Assembly (NCBI GenBank): GCA_900766055.1
Contig: CAAFTZ010000045.1
Coordinates: 1 to 26,325, forward strand
Source of the DNA: an uncultured Parasutterella sp.
GTDB taxonomy: Bacteria; Pseudomonadota; Gammaproteobacteria; Burkholderiales; Burkholderiaceae_F
Length of the DNA stretch: 26,325 nt
Direction of reading: 5' to 3'
Part shown: positions 16,278 through 24,315 of the stretch, piece after piece
Position numbering within the stretch: the stretch's first letter is position 1
How the letters are laid out: every line of letters starts with the position of its first letter
Notes under the pieces: generated by a model
Seen by the model: the letters and a program-made list of their open reading frames with translations, nothing else
Told to the model about the DNA's origin: nothing
Database searches by the model: none
Position numbers and translations under genes: made by a program

Positions 16278-17714
16278 ATGGCCCAACACAATCCTCTCTC
16301 AGTTCATGCCGATCCGCTTGCCTCCAAAAAAGAAGCTTGGAGCGGACGCTTTTCTGAGCCTATGGCCGAATTTGTCCTTCGTTACACCGCCAGCGTGAAC
16401 TTTGACAAGCGTATGGCCGAAGCCGATATCGCAGGCTCCGTGGCCCATGCCAAGATGCTTGCCAAATGCGGCATTATTTCCAAAGACGATTTGAACGACA
16501 TCGAACGCGGTATGCGTCAGATCCTTCAGGAAATCAAAGATAACCGCTTCGAGTGGAAGCTTGAACTCGAAGACGTGCACCTCAACATTGAAGCCCGCCT
16601 AACGGAACTTGTCGGAGACGCCGGCAAGCGCCTTCATACCGGCCGCAGCCGTAATGACCAAGTTGCCTTAGATATTCGTTTGTACCTGCGCAATGAGATC
16701 GACCAGATTATGGATCTTCTGTCTCATCTGCAGGAATCCCTGCTGACGGTTGCCGAGAAAAACATCGACACCATCATGCCGGGTTACACCCACATGCAGG
16801 TTGCTCAGCCGGTTACGCTCGGTCATCACTGCCTGGCTTATGCCGAAATGTTCGAGCGCGACCGCGAACGCCTGGCTGACTGCCGCAAGCGCGTGAACCG
16901 TTCTCCGCTCGGCGCTGCCGCGCTTGCCGGAACCACTTATCCGATCGACCGCGAATACACGGCAGAGCTGCTCGGATTTGAAGGCGTGACTCAGAACTCC
17001 TTGGACTCCGTCAGCGATCGCGATTTCGCCATTGAGTTCTGTTCCTGCGCTTCGCTCATCATGATCCACATTTCCCGTATGTCCGAAGAGCTCATCTACT
17101 GGATGAACACTAACTTCGCATACATCATGCTGCCCGACAGATTCACGACGGGTTCCTCCATCATGCCGCAGAAAAAGAATCCGGACGTTCCGGAAGCTGC
17201 CCGCGGCAAATCCGGACGCGTAGTCGGTCACCTGATGGGGCTTCTGATGCTGATGAAGGGACAGCCGCTTGCCTACAACAAGGACAACCAGGAAGACAAA
17301 GAACCGCTCTTTGACACGATTGATACCGTCAAAGACACTCTGCGCGCTTTCATCGAAATGATCCCCGGCATCCAGGTCAACAAAGCCCGTATGCGTGAAG
17401 CTGTCATGCTCGGCTATCCGACTGCCACGGACTTTGCAGACTACCTCGTTCGCAAAGGCCTGCCCTTCCGTGACGCTCACGAAGCCGTCGGCTGCGCTGT
17501 ACGCCTCGCTTCCGAGAAAGGCTGCGGTCTGCACGACCTCACGCTTGAGGAATTAAGAGAATTCAGCGATAAAGTCGGTGAAGATGTTTATGACAGCCTG
17601 ACCCTCGAAGGCTCTATTGCTTCCCGCAACCATACCGGCGGCACAGCACCTTCTCAGGTTGCAAAGCAGGTCGGCATTTGGAAAGAGCGTCTTAAAAACC
17701 GCGCTCATAAATAA
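16278..17714 (+). CDS. argH: argininosuccinate lyase ArgH
   Basis: ArgH splits argininosuccinate into arginine and fumarate, the last step of arginine synthesis. The 478 residues carry the fumarase/lyase superfamily motifs: GRFSEP near the N-terminus, HTGRSRNDQVA (120-130), GYTHMQ with the catalytic His172, and the signature GSSIMPQKKNP (292-302) with the catalytic Ser. The length is slightly above the usual 460 because of about 20 extra N-terminal residues. Codon use is GC-richer and more biased than in the genes at the left edge, suggesting high expression. It is single-gene, ended by a strong terminator. Confidence 0.96.
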   Translation: MAQHNPLSVHADPLASKKEAWSGRFSEPMAEFVLRYTASVNFDKRMAEADIAGSVAHAKMLAKCGIISKDDLNDIERGMRQILQEIKDNRFEWKLELEDVHLNIEARLTELVGDAGKRLHTGRSRNDQVALDIRLYLRNEIDQIMDLLSHLQESLLTVAEKNIDTIMPGYTHMQVAQPVTLGHHCLAYAEMFERDRERLADCRKRVNRSPLGAAALAGTTYPIDREYTAELLGFEGVTQNSLDSVSDRDFAIEFCSCASLIMIHISRMSEELIYWMNTNFAYIMLPDRFTTGSSIMPQKKNPDVPEAARGKSGRVVGHLMGLLMLMKGQPLAYNKDNQEDKEPLFDTIDTVKDTLRAFIEMIPGIQVNKARMREAVMLGYPTATDFADYLVRKGLPFRDAHEAVGCAVRLASEKGCGLHDLTLEELREFSDKVGEDVYDSLTLEGSIASRNHTGGTAPSQVAKQVGIWKERLKNRAHK

Positions 17715-17758
17715 TTCCTGAATGCACGGGAACCCGAAAGTTCCCAAGCTTCAACGCA

Positions 17759-17788
17759 AAACGCCCGGATTCTCCGGGCGTTTGCTTT
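17759..17788. terminator. bidirectional terminator between argH and ilvE
   Basis: A perfect 10-bp stem (AAACGCCCGG 17759-17768, CCGGGCGTTT 17774-17783) with 5-base loop and T-rich flanks on both strands. A second small hairpin (GGGAAC-CCGAAA-GTTCCC, 17728-17745) precedes it without a T-run. Confidence 0.88.
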
Positions 17789-17804
17789 TGCGGTTCAGCA
17801 AAAA

Positions 17805-18833
17805 TTATTCAGCGTCAATCTTAACGACCCAGCCTTCGGGGCCTTCGATTTCGCCCATCTGGATACCGGTCAGTGTTTCTCTGAGCTTGGTGCAGACAGG
17901 GCCCATTTTTTCCATGCCGGACGGGAAGTAGATATCGCCGTCAGGAGTGTTGACCATGCCGATCGGAGCTAAAACAGCAGCCGTGCCGCAAAGTGCGCCT
18001 TCAGCCATGTCTTTGAGTTCGGCTAATTTAACAGGGCGTTCAACCACTTTGTAGCCCAATCTCTTAGCCACTTCGATTAAAGAACGGCGTGTGACGGAAG
18101 GAAGGATGGAATCGGACTTCGGAACAATGATCGTGCCTTCCTTGTCGACGAAGATTAGGTTGGCGCCCCCGGTTTCTTCAATGTAGGTACGAGTAGCCGG
18201 ATCAAGGTAAATGTTTTCGGCATAGCCGTGACGATGGGCTTCCATTGTGGGATGCAGGCTCATTGCATAGTTCAGACCGGCTTTGATATGGCCTGTTCCG
18301 CGGGGGGCAGCACGGTCAAATTCAGGAACTGTCAGCTTAAGCGGCTTGATAGCGCCTTTGAAATATGCGCCGACCGGCATCACGAAAATTCTGAAGATAA
18401 ACTCATGAGCCGGCGCCACACCGATCTGAGGACCAGAACCGATCATAACCGGGCGGATGTAAAGTGTTGCGCCGGTGCCGTAAGGAGGAACCCAAGCCGC
18501 GTTGGCTGCGACAACGTCTTTGACGGCCTGAATGAATTTTTCTTTCGGGAAAGCCGGCATTTCCAGACGTTCGGCACTGCCCATCATACGTTCTGCGTTC
18601 AGATCCGGACGGAAGGTAACGATGTCGCCTTCGACCGTTGTATAAGCCTTTAAGCCCTCAAAACAGCACTGAGCATAATGAAACACGCAGGCCGCTTCAG
18701 ACAGTTCGATGTTGGGATCGGTAATCATCTTACCTTCATCCCACTTGCCGTCTTTCCAATGAGCTTCGAAGCGGTAATCCGTCGGTGTGTAGCCGAAGCC
18801 TAATTTGCTCCAGTCAATATCTTTTTTCTGCAT
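17805..18833 (-). CDS. ilvE: branched-chain amino acid aminotransferase, class II
   Basis: Transaminates the keto acids of leucine, isoleucine and valine with glutamate; a PLP fold-type IV enzyme. The 342 residues start FGYTPTDYRFEAHW, contain FHYAQCCFEGLKAY, YIRPVMIGSG, the PLP lysine in GTGHIKAGLNYA (Lys184) and EETGGANLIFV. This is the longer class II form also found in eukaryotes and Gram-positives (about 340-360 residues), whereas E. coli and many proteobacteria have the 309-residue class I form. AGGAGA lies before the ATG. It is convergent with argH. Confidence 0.93.
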   Translation of the reverse strand: MQKKDIDWSKLGFGYTPTDYRFEAHWKDGKWDEGKMITDPNIELSEAACVFHYAQCCFEGLKAYTTVEGDIVTFRPDLNAERMMGSAERLEMPAFPKEKFIQAVKDVVAANAAWVPPYGTGATLYIRPVMIGSGPQIGVAPAHEFIFRIFVMPVGAYFKGAIKPLKLTVPEFDRAAPRGTGHIKAGLNYAMSLHPTMEAHRHGYAENIYLDPATRTYIEETGGANLIFVDKEGTIIVPKSDSILPSVTRRSLIEVAKRLGYKVVERPVKLAELKDMAEGALCGTAAVLAPIGMVNTPDGDIYFPSGMEKMGPVCTKLRETLTGIQMGEIEGPEGWVVKIDAE

Positions 18834-18876
18834 TTTTTCTCCTAAAAGATTTGTTTTGTTATCGGTCCTTGATTGT

Positions 18877-18897
18877 AATAATTTGAAATAAATTATT
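18877..18897. repeat. AT-only inverted repeat upstream of ilvE
   Basis: A perfect 8-bp inverted repeat (AATAATTT at 18877-18884, AAATTATT at 18890-18897) 44-64 bases before the ilvE start, with a TACAAT -10-like sequence beside it on the minus strand. It could be an operator or just AT-rich promoter DNA. Confidence 0.3.
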
Positions 18898-18940
18898 CGG
18901 ACTTCTGAGGAGAAATTAGCAGGAGCGGCTTTTTTCAGAC

Positions 18941-20296
18941 TTAAGAATTTCCGGCAACGGTCATTTCTTTAATGAACACCGATCCGTTGAGGTAGCAGCC
19001 GTTCAAATCCACGTCGTCCGACATCGCTTCGATGGACATGAAAATGTCTCTGAGATTTCCGGCAACCGTAATGCCTTCCACCGGATAAGCAATCCTGCCG
19101 TTCTCCACCCAGAAGCCGGATGCGCCCTTAGAGAAATCTCCCGTCGTGTAGTTGACGCCCTGCCCGATCAGCTCAGTCACTAAAAGACCGGTTCCCATGC
19201 GTGAGAGCAAGGCGGAAAGCGTTTTCTCGGAGGCTTCCGGCGCTTCGGAGAAGATGAGGTTATAGGGTCCGCCGGCATTTCCGGTTGTCGTCATTCCTAA
19301 CTTCCGAGCCGAATAGCTGCTCAGGAAGAGTCCGCTCAGCACACCATGATCGACGACTAAGCGTTCAGAAGGACGGACGCCTTCATCATCAAAAGGCGCC
19401 GAGCCCCAATAGCGCGGAATGAACGGATTTTCCAATATGGAAAGATGATCCGGAAAGACCGGTTTATTGAGCATTCCTTCGAGGAAGGAGATCTTGCGGT
19501 ACAACGCTGAACCGCTTGCCGCATGAACAAACGTTCTGAAGAAGCTCTTAGCAATCGGTGCTTCAAAAACCACCGGGCATTTGCGGGTCGATAAACCACG
19601 TGCGGAAAGATGATCTACAGCCCTTTGGCCAGCGATCGTACCCACTTGCTGAGGTGACAGTAAATCCAACGACGAAACCCCGGAAGTGTGCCAGGAACCG
19701 ACCTGCATCCCGTTTTCGTCTTCGGCGATCACGGATGTGTCAATCGAGTGGTCGCTAAACGGATAGCCATGCAAAAAGCCTTCGGTATTTCCCAAGATAA
19801 AAGACCCGATCGTTGTCGTGACCATCGCGCCGTCGGAATTCACCACGCGCTTATCGACATCCAATGCCGCTTTTTCTGCTTCGACCGCCTTTTGAACTTG
19901 TTCTTCAATCGTAATGTTCCATGGATGGAAGAGGTCGAGCTGACGAGGATTCGTGCAGAGTCGGTCTTTATCCGGCAGGCCGTTGCATTCATCCGGTGTG
20001 GTATAGCGCGCCATATCGAGCGCTGCTTTGACCGTTCTCAGGATAGAGTCCTTGCGAAAGTCTCCGCTGGAAGCCACAGCCTTAGATTTACCGAGATAGA
20101 CGGTAATTCCAAAATCTCGGTCATGGGTGTGTTCAATGGATTCTGTTTCCTGGTTTCTTACCGTGACACATGTCCCCTTCTCTTCACTGACTTCTACCGC
20201 AGCGGCAGTTGCACCTAGAGAGAGGGCTGTATCCAAAGCATAGGAAACCAAGGAACCGAGCTCTTCTGAGCTACTTATTGTGGGAGTTTGACTCAT
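18941..20296 (-). CDS. pmbA: TldE/PmbA metalloprotease partner subunit
   Basis: PmbA (TldE) pairs with TldD to form a heterodimeric protease that cuts unfolded peptides, for example in microcin B17 maturation and CcdA degradation in E. coli. The 451 residues follow the family along their length: the N-terminal GATAAAVEVSE and VTVRNQETESIEH, the central SFFRTFVHAASGSALYRKISFLEGMLN, and the C-terminal GVNYTTGDFSKGASGFWVEN and EGITVAGNLRDIFMSIEA. It lacks the HExxxH zinc motif, as expected of TldE and unlike TldD. No tldD is in the window. It is divergent from darP, as in E. coli. Confidence 0.94.
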   Translation of the reverse strand: MSQTPTISSSEELGSLVSYALDTALSLGATAAAVEVSEEKGTCVTVRNQETESIEHTHDRDFGITVYLGKSKAVASSGDFRKDSILRTVKAALDMARYTTPDECNGLPDKDRLCTNPRQLDLFHPWNITIEEQVQKAVEAEKAALDVDKRVVNSDGAMVTTTIGSFILGNTEGFLHGYPFSDHSIDTSVIAEDENGMQVGSWHTSGVSSLDLLSPQQVGTIAGQRAVDHLSARGLSTRKCPVVFEAPIAKSFFRTFVHAASGSALYRKISFLEGMLNKPVFPDHLSILENPFIPRYWGSAPFDDEGVRPSERLVVDHGVLSGLFLSSYSARKLGMTTTGNAGGPYNLIFSEAPEASEKTLSALLSRMGTGLLVTELIGQGVNYTTGDFSKGASGFWVENGRIAYPVEGITVAGNLRDIFMSIEAMSDDVDLNGCYLNGSVFIKEMTVAGNS

Positions 20297-20327
20297 ATTT
20301 TGAAGCGGAAACTAAAGATTGGAGACT

Positions 20328-20924
20328 ATGATAGCGCTTGATGCAAATATTACTAAAGAAGATCACGCTAATATGAAGAATACAAATGAAAACCTTGAAG
20401 AAGAGTACAGCGGTCCGAGCAAAAGTGAACTGAAAAGAAGGGCTGAGCATCTGCAGGATCTCGGTAAAGAACTGACCACCCTGGGTGCCGAAACGCTGGC
20501 AAAAATTGAGCTTCCCGAAGTCATTCTTAAAGCCATTGAGGAGTATCACCGTGTTCCCTCCTTCGGCGCCAAACGCCGTCAGCTCCAGCTTATCGGCAAA
20601 TACATGAGAGCTTTAGACGGAGATGCTGTTCGTCACGCCATCGACCGAGCCACCGGCAACGATAAAGCGGCCGTCGCCGCGCTTCACAAGAGTGAACGTC
20701 TGAGAGATGCGTTGATTGCAGATGATGCCGCTCTGACAAAATTTATTGCTCAATTCCCTGACGTCAATGTTCAGGAAGTTCGCCAGCTTATCCGCAATGC
20801 TCGTAAAGAAGCCGAAGGCAACAAGCCTCCGAAATCCGCCCGAGCACTCTACAAGCTGATCTACGCAATGGTTCTTCCTCCGATCGTGTTGGAAGTCACC
20901 GAGGAGGAAGACGATGAAGAATAG
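20328..20924 (+). CDS. darP: ribosome-associated protein DarP (YjgA family)
   Basis: DarP acts in late maturation of the 50S subunit. The protein is about 198 residues; the core matches the YjgA/DUF615 family: GPSKSELKRRAEHLQDLGKEL, RRQLQLIGKYMR, and the C-terminal RQLIRNARKEAEGNKPPKSARALYKLI, which is nearly identical in family members. The C-terminus is acidic (EEEDDEE). Start choice is uncertain: ATG 20328 has a GGAG only 3 bases upstream, ATG 20373 is the alternative and a TTG at 20319 is unlikely. The last 11 bases overlap the next gene. Confidence 0.9.
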   Translation: MIALDANITKEDHANMKNTNENLEEEYSGPSKSELKRRAEHLQDLGKELTTLGAETLAKIELPEVILKAIEEYHRVPSFGAKRRQLQLIGKYMRALDGDAVRHAIDRATGNDKAAVAALHKSERLRDALIADDAALTKFIAQFPDVNVQEVRQLIRNARKEAEGNKPPKSARALYKLIYAMVLPPIVLEVTEEEDDEE

Positions 20925-22182
20925 CAAAGCAAAAATCGGTCTGGTTTCCATTTCCGACCGTGCCTCTTCCGGCACTTATCAGGACAAAGGCATTCCCTCT
21001 CTGAAAGAATGGCTGGCAAAAGCCCTGCTCTCTGATTATGAAGTCGTCGAAAAACTCATTCCTGATGAACAGCCGCTCATCGAAGCAACGCTCAAGGAAC
21101 TGTGTGATCAGGACAACTGCGATTTGATTTTAACGACAGGAGGTACCGGTCCGTCCCGTCGCGATGTGACACCGGAAGCCACATTGGCAGTAGCTACCCG
21201 CACTCTTCCGGGATTCGGAGAACAAATGCGTGCGGTCTCGCTTGCCTTTGTACCGACCGCAATTTTGTCTCGGCAGGTCGGTGTGCTCCGCGAGATCGAA
21301 GACCATGCAGCCTTGATCATTAACCTTCCGGGACAGCCTAAAGCCATCGCAGAAACGTTGGAAGGCATTCCTTCCAAAGACATTCACGGCATTTTTGCTG
21401 CAGTGCCCTTCTGTATTGATTTAATCGGCGGTCCGGCCATTGAAACCCGTCCCAATGTCGTTAAGGCTTTCCGCCCAAAATCTGCACCTCAGCCTCATGT
21501 CATTGATACAAAAGTCATTGAGCCGAAAGAAGGCAAGGCAGATTCCGCCATCATCATGCTGCACGGCTTGGGCAGCGACGGATCAGACTTCGAACACTTC
21601 CGAGAAGAACTTGCCTCATGCGGCGCACCTGTCGAACAGGCTCGCTTGATTCTGCCGACTGCGCCTGGACGTGCGATCACAGCCAATAAAGGCTTTTTGA
21701 TGCGCGGCTGGTTCGATCTTCTCGATACCGACGGAATCGGCGCCAGCGACGAGCTGGCACTTGTTGAAAGCGCCCGTATTGCAGAGCGTTTAATTGCCTT
21801 AGAAGAGACGAAAGGCATTAGACGGAATCGAATCTTCTTAGGAGGTTTCTCACAGGGCGGCTGCGTTGCGCTTTACACGGCTCTGAAACTCGATCGTCCG
21901 ATCGGCGGCATCTTCTGCCTGAGCGGCTATCTGCCCATTGAGTCGGCTGACGATATTGAACATGTCGGCGAAGGTATTGTCTCTCCTATCTTCCTTGCGT
22001 ACGGAAAAGAAGACAATGATGTACCTCCCGTGTATCCCGAAATCAGCGTCAAGGAACTCAGAAAACTCGGGGCAACGGATCTCTGGTCCAAGGGATATGA
22101 CGGCGTCGGACACGACTTATGCATTGAGGAAGTCACCGATTTGTCGGACTTTATCGAAAAATCTTTAGAAGCATCTCGCTAA
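20914..22182 (+). CDS. mogA: MogA molybdopterin adenylyltransferase fused to a carboxylesterase
   Basis: A 422-residue two-domain protein in one uninterrupted frame. Residues 1-191 are a complete MogA (IGLVSISDRASSG, LIPDEQ, TTGGTGPSRRDVTPEAT, PGFGEQMR, AILSRQVGVLR, and the natural MogA end VVKAFRPKSA). MogA adenylylates molybdopterin before MoeA inserts molybdate. After a linker of about 18 residues, residues 210-420 form a full alpha/beta-hydrolase of the phospholipase/carboxylesterase family (COG0400 type): LHGLGSDGSDF, the nucleophile elbow GFSQGG (Ser313), Asp367 in GKEDNDVPP and His400 in GVGHD. Both active sites look intact. No internal stop, frameshift or ribosome site marks the junction. 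The start overlaps darP. The C-terminal substrate is unknown. Confidence 0.93.
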   Translation: MKNSKAKIGLVSISDRASSGTYQDKGIPSLKEWLAKALLSDYEVVEKLIPDEQPLIEATLKELCDQDNCDLILTTGGTGPSRRDVTPEATLAVATRTLPGFGEQMRAVSLAFVPTAILSRQVGVLREIEDHAALIINLPGQPKAIAETLEGIPSKDIHGIFAAVPFCIDLIGGPAIETRPNVVKAFRPKSAPQPHVIDTKVIEPKEGKADSAIIMLHGLGSDGSDFEHFREELASCGAPVEQARLILPTAPGRAITANKGFLMRGWFDLLDTDGIGASDELALVESARIAERLIALEETKGIRRNRIFLGGFSQGGCVALYTALKLDRPIGGIFCLSGYLPIESADDIEHVGEGIVSPIFLAYGKEDNDVPPVYPEISVKELRKLGATDLWSKGYDGVGHDLCIEEVTDLSDFIEKSLEASR

Positions 22183-22204
22183 AGTTTTGTATCCGATTTG
22201 AGAC

Positions 22205-22235
22205 AAAAGAGCGCTTTTTTACGGCGCTCTTTTTT
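22205..22235 (+). terminator. terminator after the mogA fusion gene
   Basis: A 10-bp stem (AAAAGAGCGC 22205-22214, GCGCTCTTTT 22224-22233) with a 9-base loop, running into T. It begins 22 bases after the stop codon. Confidence 0.88.
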
Positions 22236-22243
22236 ATGCTGAA

Positions 22244-22256
22244 GTTCTACTAGAAC
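22244..22256. promoter_or_regulatory. 13-base palindrome before the mscS-type gene
   Basis: GTTCTA-C-TAGAAC, a perfect 6-bp inverted repeat around one base, ends 15 bases before the MscS ATG. Operator or chance; no family of binding sites recognised. Confidence 0.25.
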
Positions 22257-22271
22257 ACCGAAAATAAAATC

Positions 22272-23390
22272 ATGGATTCTTTTTGGGACAAAATACTGAA
22301 CGGCTCTGAAGCGATACTCCAACCCCTACATGTGCCGTTATTTACAGCTGGCGGCAGTCAAATCGATACGTTCGATATTCTCGAATTCTGCCTCGTTTTT
22401 CTTGTTGCCTACTGGCTCGGCAAGCTGAGCGAAGAAAGCATTAAGAAATTCGGCTCTCGCCACAATTCCGTACGTCCTGAATCCCTTTCGATGTTCGCCC
22501 GCTTCATTCATTGGGGCATATTGGCGATCGGTATTCTGATGGGCCTGTCGATGATCGGTCTCCCGATCACACATTTGGCAATCTTAGTTTCCGCCTTATC
22601 TGTGGGCATCGGCTTCGGATTGCAGACCATCGTTAATAACTCGGTTGCCGGTTTGATTCTGATTTCGGAACGTGCCGTGAGCTTAGGCGACATTATCGCC
22701 ACGCCGAGCGGCCATGTCGGCCGAGTGACCATGATCACCATTCGCGCTACGCGTATTGTGACGCCGACGGGCCAGGCGATCATCATTCCGAACGCCTCTC
22801 TGATTAACGGATCGTTTACCAATTTCACGATGGACCGCCGCGGCGTCCGCAAAATTTATCCGTTCTCCATCCCCTACGGCATTGATTTCCGCAAGGTCAA
22901 AGAAATTATTGAAAAGGCGGCCGTCTCAGTTCCCTACTGTATTAAACCTGACCCGCTTCATGAGGTTGAATGCGGGATTACGGGCTTCGGCAATTTCGGC
23001 ATTAACGTGGAACTTGTCGTTTGGGTTGACCCGATTGAATTGATGGAACCGTATCGCCTCGAAGCGTCCTTTTTGAATGCCATCAATGATGCCTGCGTTG
23101 CCAATGGCATCGTGATGCCGGGACCGTCCTACGGTGTTACCGTCTCTCCAAATCCGGCGCCGATCGCATTCAACGCTCAGGTTTCCGGAACCACCTCTTC
23201 TGTACCTTCTAATCTACAGGCGCCTGCGCCTACCGGTCATGTAGGGACAGCTGACCCTCCTGTGAGTGCGAAAGCCATCGGACAAGTTCCGCCAACTCAG
23301 CAAGTTCCTCCGGCACAGGCTGCAGCCATCATCGGAGTCCCGCAGTCTATGACCGAGAATCCTCCGCCTAAGAAAGAAAAAGAAGAGTAG
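22272..23390 (+). CDS. MscS-family mechanosensitive ion channel
   Basis: An inner-membrane channel that opens on osmotic downshock. The 372-residue protein has three membrane segments (about 35-50, 76-98, 100-131); the third is the pore helix with the Gly/Ala pattern SALSVGIGFGLQTIVNN typical of MscS. The beta domain follows (LGDIIATPSGHVGRVTMITIRATRIVTPTGQAIIIPNA), then the vestibule region. From about residue 305 the protein ends in a Pro/Ala/Gln-rich low-complexity tail with a basic-acidic end (PPPKKEKEE). The ATG at 22272 lacks a clear Shine-Dalgarno. It is a single-gene unit. Confidence 0.9.
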   Translation: MDSFWDKILNGSEAILQPLHVPLFTAGGSQIDTFDILEFCLVFLVAYWLGKLSEESIKKFGSRHNSVRPESLSMFARFIHWGILAIGILMGLSMIGLPITHLAILVSALSVGIGFGLQTIVNNSVAGLILISERAVSLGDIIATPSGHVGRVTMITIRATRIVTPTGQAIIIPNASLINGSFTNFTMDRRGVRKIYPFSIPYGIDFRKVKEIIEKAAVSVPYCIKPDPLHEVECGITGFGNFGINVELVVWVDPIELMEPYRLEASFLNAINDACVANGIVMPGPSYGVTVSPNPAPIAFNAQVSGTTSSVPSNLQAPAPTGHVGTADPPVSAKAIGQVPPTQQVPPAQAAAIIGVPQSMTENPPPKKEKEE

Positions 23391-23405
23391 TTAATTCTCA
23401 CAATT

Positions 23406-23450
23406 TCTCCTCAGACTAAAATTTCATTATTCGTTTGAGGAGATTTTTTT
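23406..23450 (+). terminator. terminator-like hairpin containing the gluQ ribosome site
   Basis: An 11-bp stem (TCTCCTCAGAC 23406-23416 with GTTTGAGGAGA 23433-23443, one wobble pair, 16-base loop) is followed by seven T (23444-23450). The right arm contains GAGGAG, the Shine-Dalgarno of gluQ, and the last T is part of its TTG start. It can act as an intrinsic terminator for the MscS gene, and in read-through transcripts would hide the gluQ ribosome site. Confidence 0.75.
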
Positions 23451-24315
23451 GAGTCATTACGTCGGACGTTTTGCGCCATCCCCAACCGGTCATTTACACG
23501 CCGGAAGTTTGGCTTGCCTCTTGGCCAGTTATCTTGATGCTAAAGCTCATCGAGGAACGTGGATTATTCGAGTGGAGGATATTGATCCTCCGCGTGAACC
23601 TGCATGGGCTGCAGAAGACCAACTAGAAACAATCGAGGCATTCAAACTTCATTCAGATCGTCCGATACTCAGACAGTCAACTCGAAATGACGCGGATCAA
23701 GAGGCCCTCGACCTTTTAATCGGTAAAGGTCTGGCATATGGGTGTGCTTGTACTCGTAAGAGCATCGAAGTTGCCTCCGCAGCTGCAGGTTTGCCACAGG
23801 GCGTATACCCCGGAACATGTCGCCACGGAACGGGCGGAGCTCCGATTCGTGCATGGCGTTTTCTTGTAGACGACGGTGTTGTCTCTTTCACTGACAGATG
23901 GCAGGGGACGTTTAAACAAAACGTTTCGACAGAAGTCGGCGATTTTGTTATTCGGCGAGCCGATGGTCTGTGGGCCTACCAGCTCGCCGTTGTCGTCGAT
24001 GACGGGTTCCAAGGCGTGACGCACGTTGTTCGCGGGGCTGATTTGATAGACAACACACCGCGTCAGATCTTGCTGCAAAAAGCATTAGGCCTGCCTACCC
24101 CAGCTTACATGCACATTCCGCTCGTATTAGACAAAGAGGGGAATAAATTGTCCAAGCAAACGTTGGCTCCAGCTATTGATCGAAACAAACCAGAAGAAGA
24201 AGCAGCGCGTGCGTGGATCCACCTCGGATTCAAACCTTTTGTTTTCGATACTCTTGACGAGTTTTATCCAGAGGCAGTTAAGCGTTGGAGAACGAGATTC
24301 CAAATCAACGTCTAA
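23449..24315 (+). CDS. gluQ: glutamyl-Q tRNA(Asp) synthetase
   Basis: GluQRS charges glutamate onto the queuosine base at position 34 of tRNA(Asp). The 288 residues form a class I synthetase core without an anticodon-binding domain: RFAPSPTGHLHAGS (7-20), VEDIDPPR (42-49), a zinc site with Cys99, Cys101, Tyr120 and Cys124, and KLSKQ (233-237) in place of KMSKS. Length is normal for the family (about 290-300). Start TTG 23449 is supported by GAGGAG 7-12 bases upstream. In E. coli gluQ follows dksA through a terminator that limits its expression; here a terminator-like hairpin again lies right before it. The 3' end overlaps rhlE by 4 bases. Confidence 0.9.
   Translation: MSHYVGRFAPSPTGHLHAGSLACLLASYLDAKAHRGTWIIRVEDIDPPREPAWAAEDQLETIEAFKLHSDRPILRQSTRNDADQEALDLLIGKGLAYGCACTRKSIEVASAAAGLPQGVYPGTCRHGTGGAPIRAWRFLVDDGVVSFTDRWQGTFKQNVSTEVGDFVIRRADGLWAYQLAVVVDDGFQGVTHVVRGADLIDNTPRQILLQKALGLPTPAYMHIPLVLDKEGNKLSKQTLAPAIDRNKPEEEAARAWIHLGFKPFVFDTLDEFYPEAVKRWRTRFQINV

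Noticed and set aside
16668..17534. Long open frame (288 codons) on the minus strand opposite argH
   Set aside because: It mirrors the biased codons of argH, has no recognisable motif, and argH is an intact conserved gene. The same applies to antisense frames at 5765-6364 and 10313-10810.
17728..17745. Small hairpin after argH as a separate terminator
   Set aside because: No T-run follows; the strong hairpin at 17759-17788 is sufficient.
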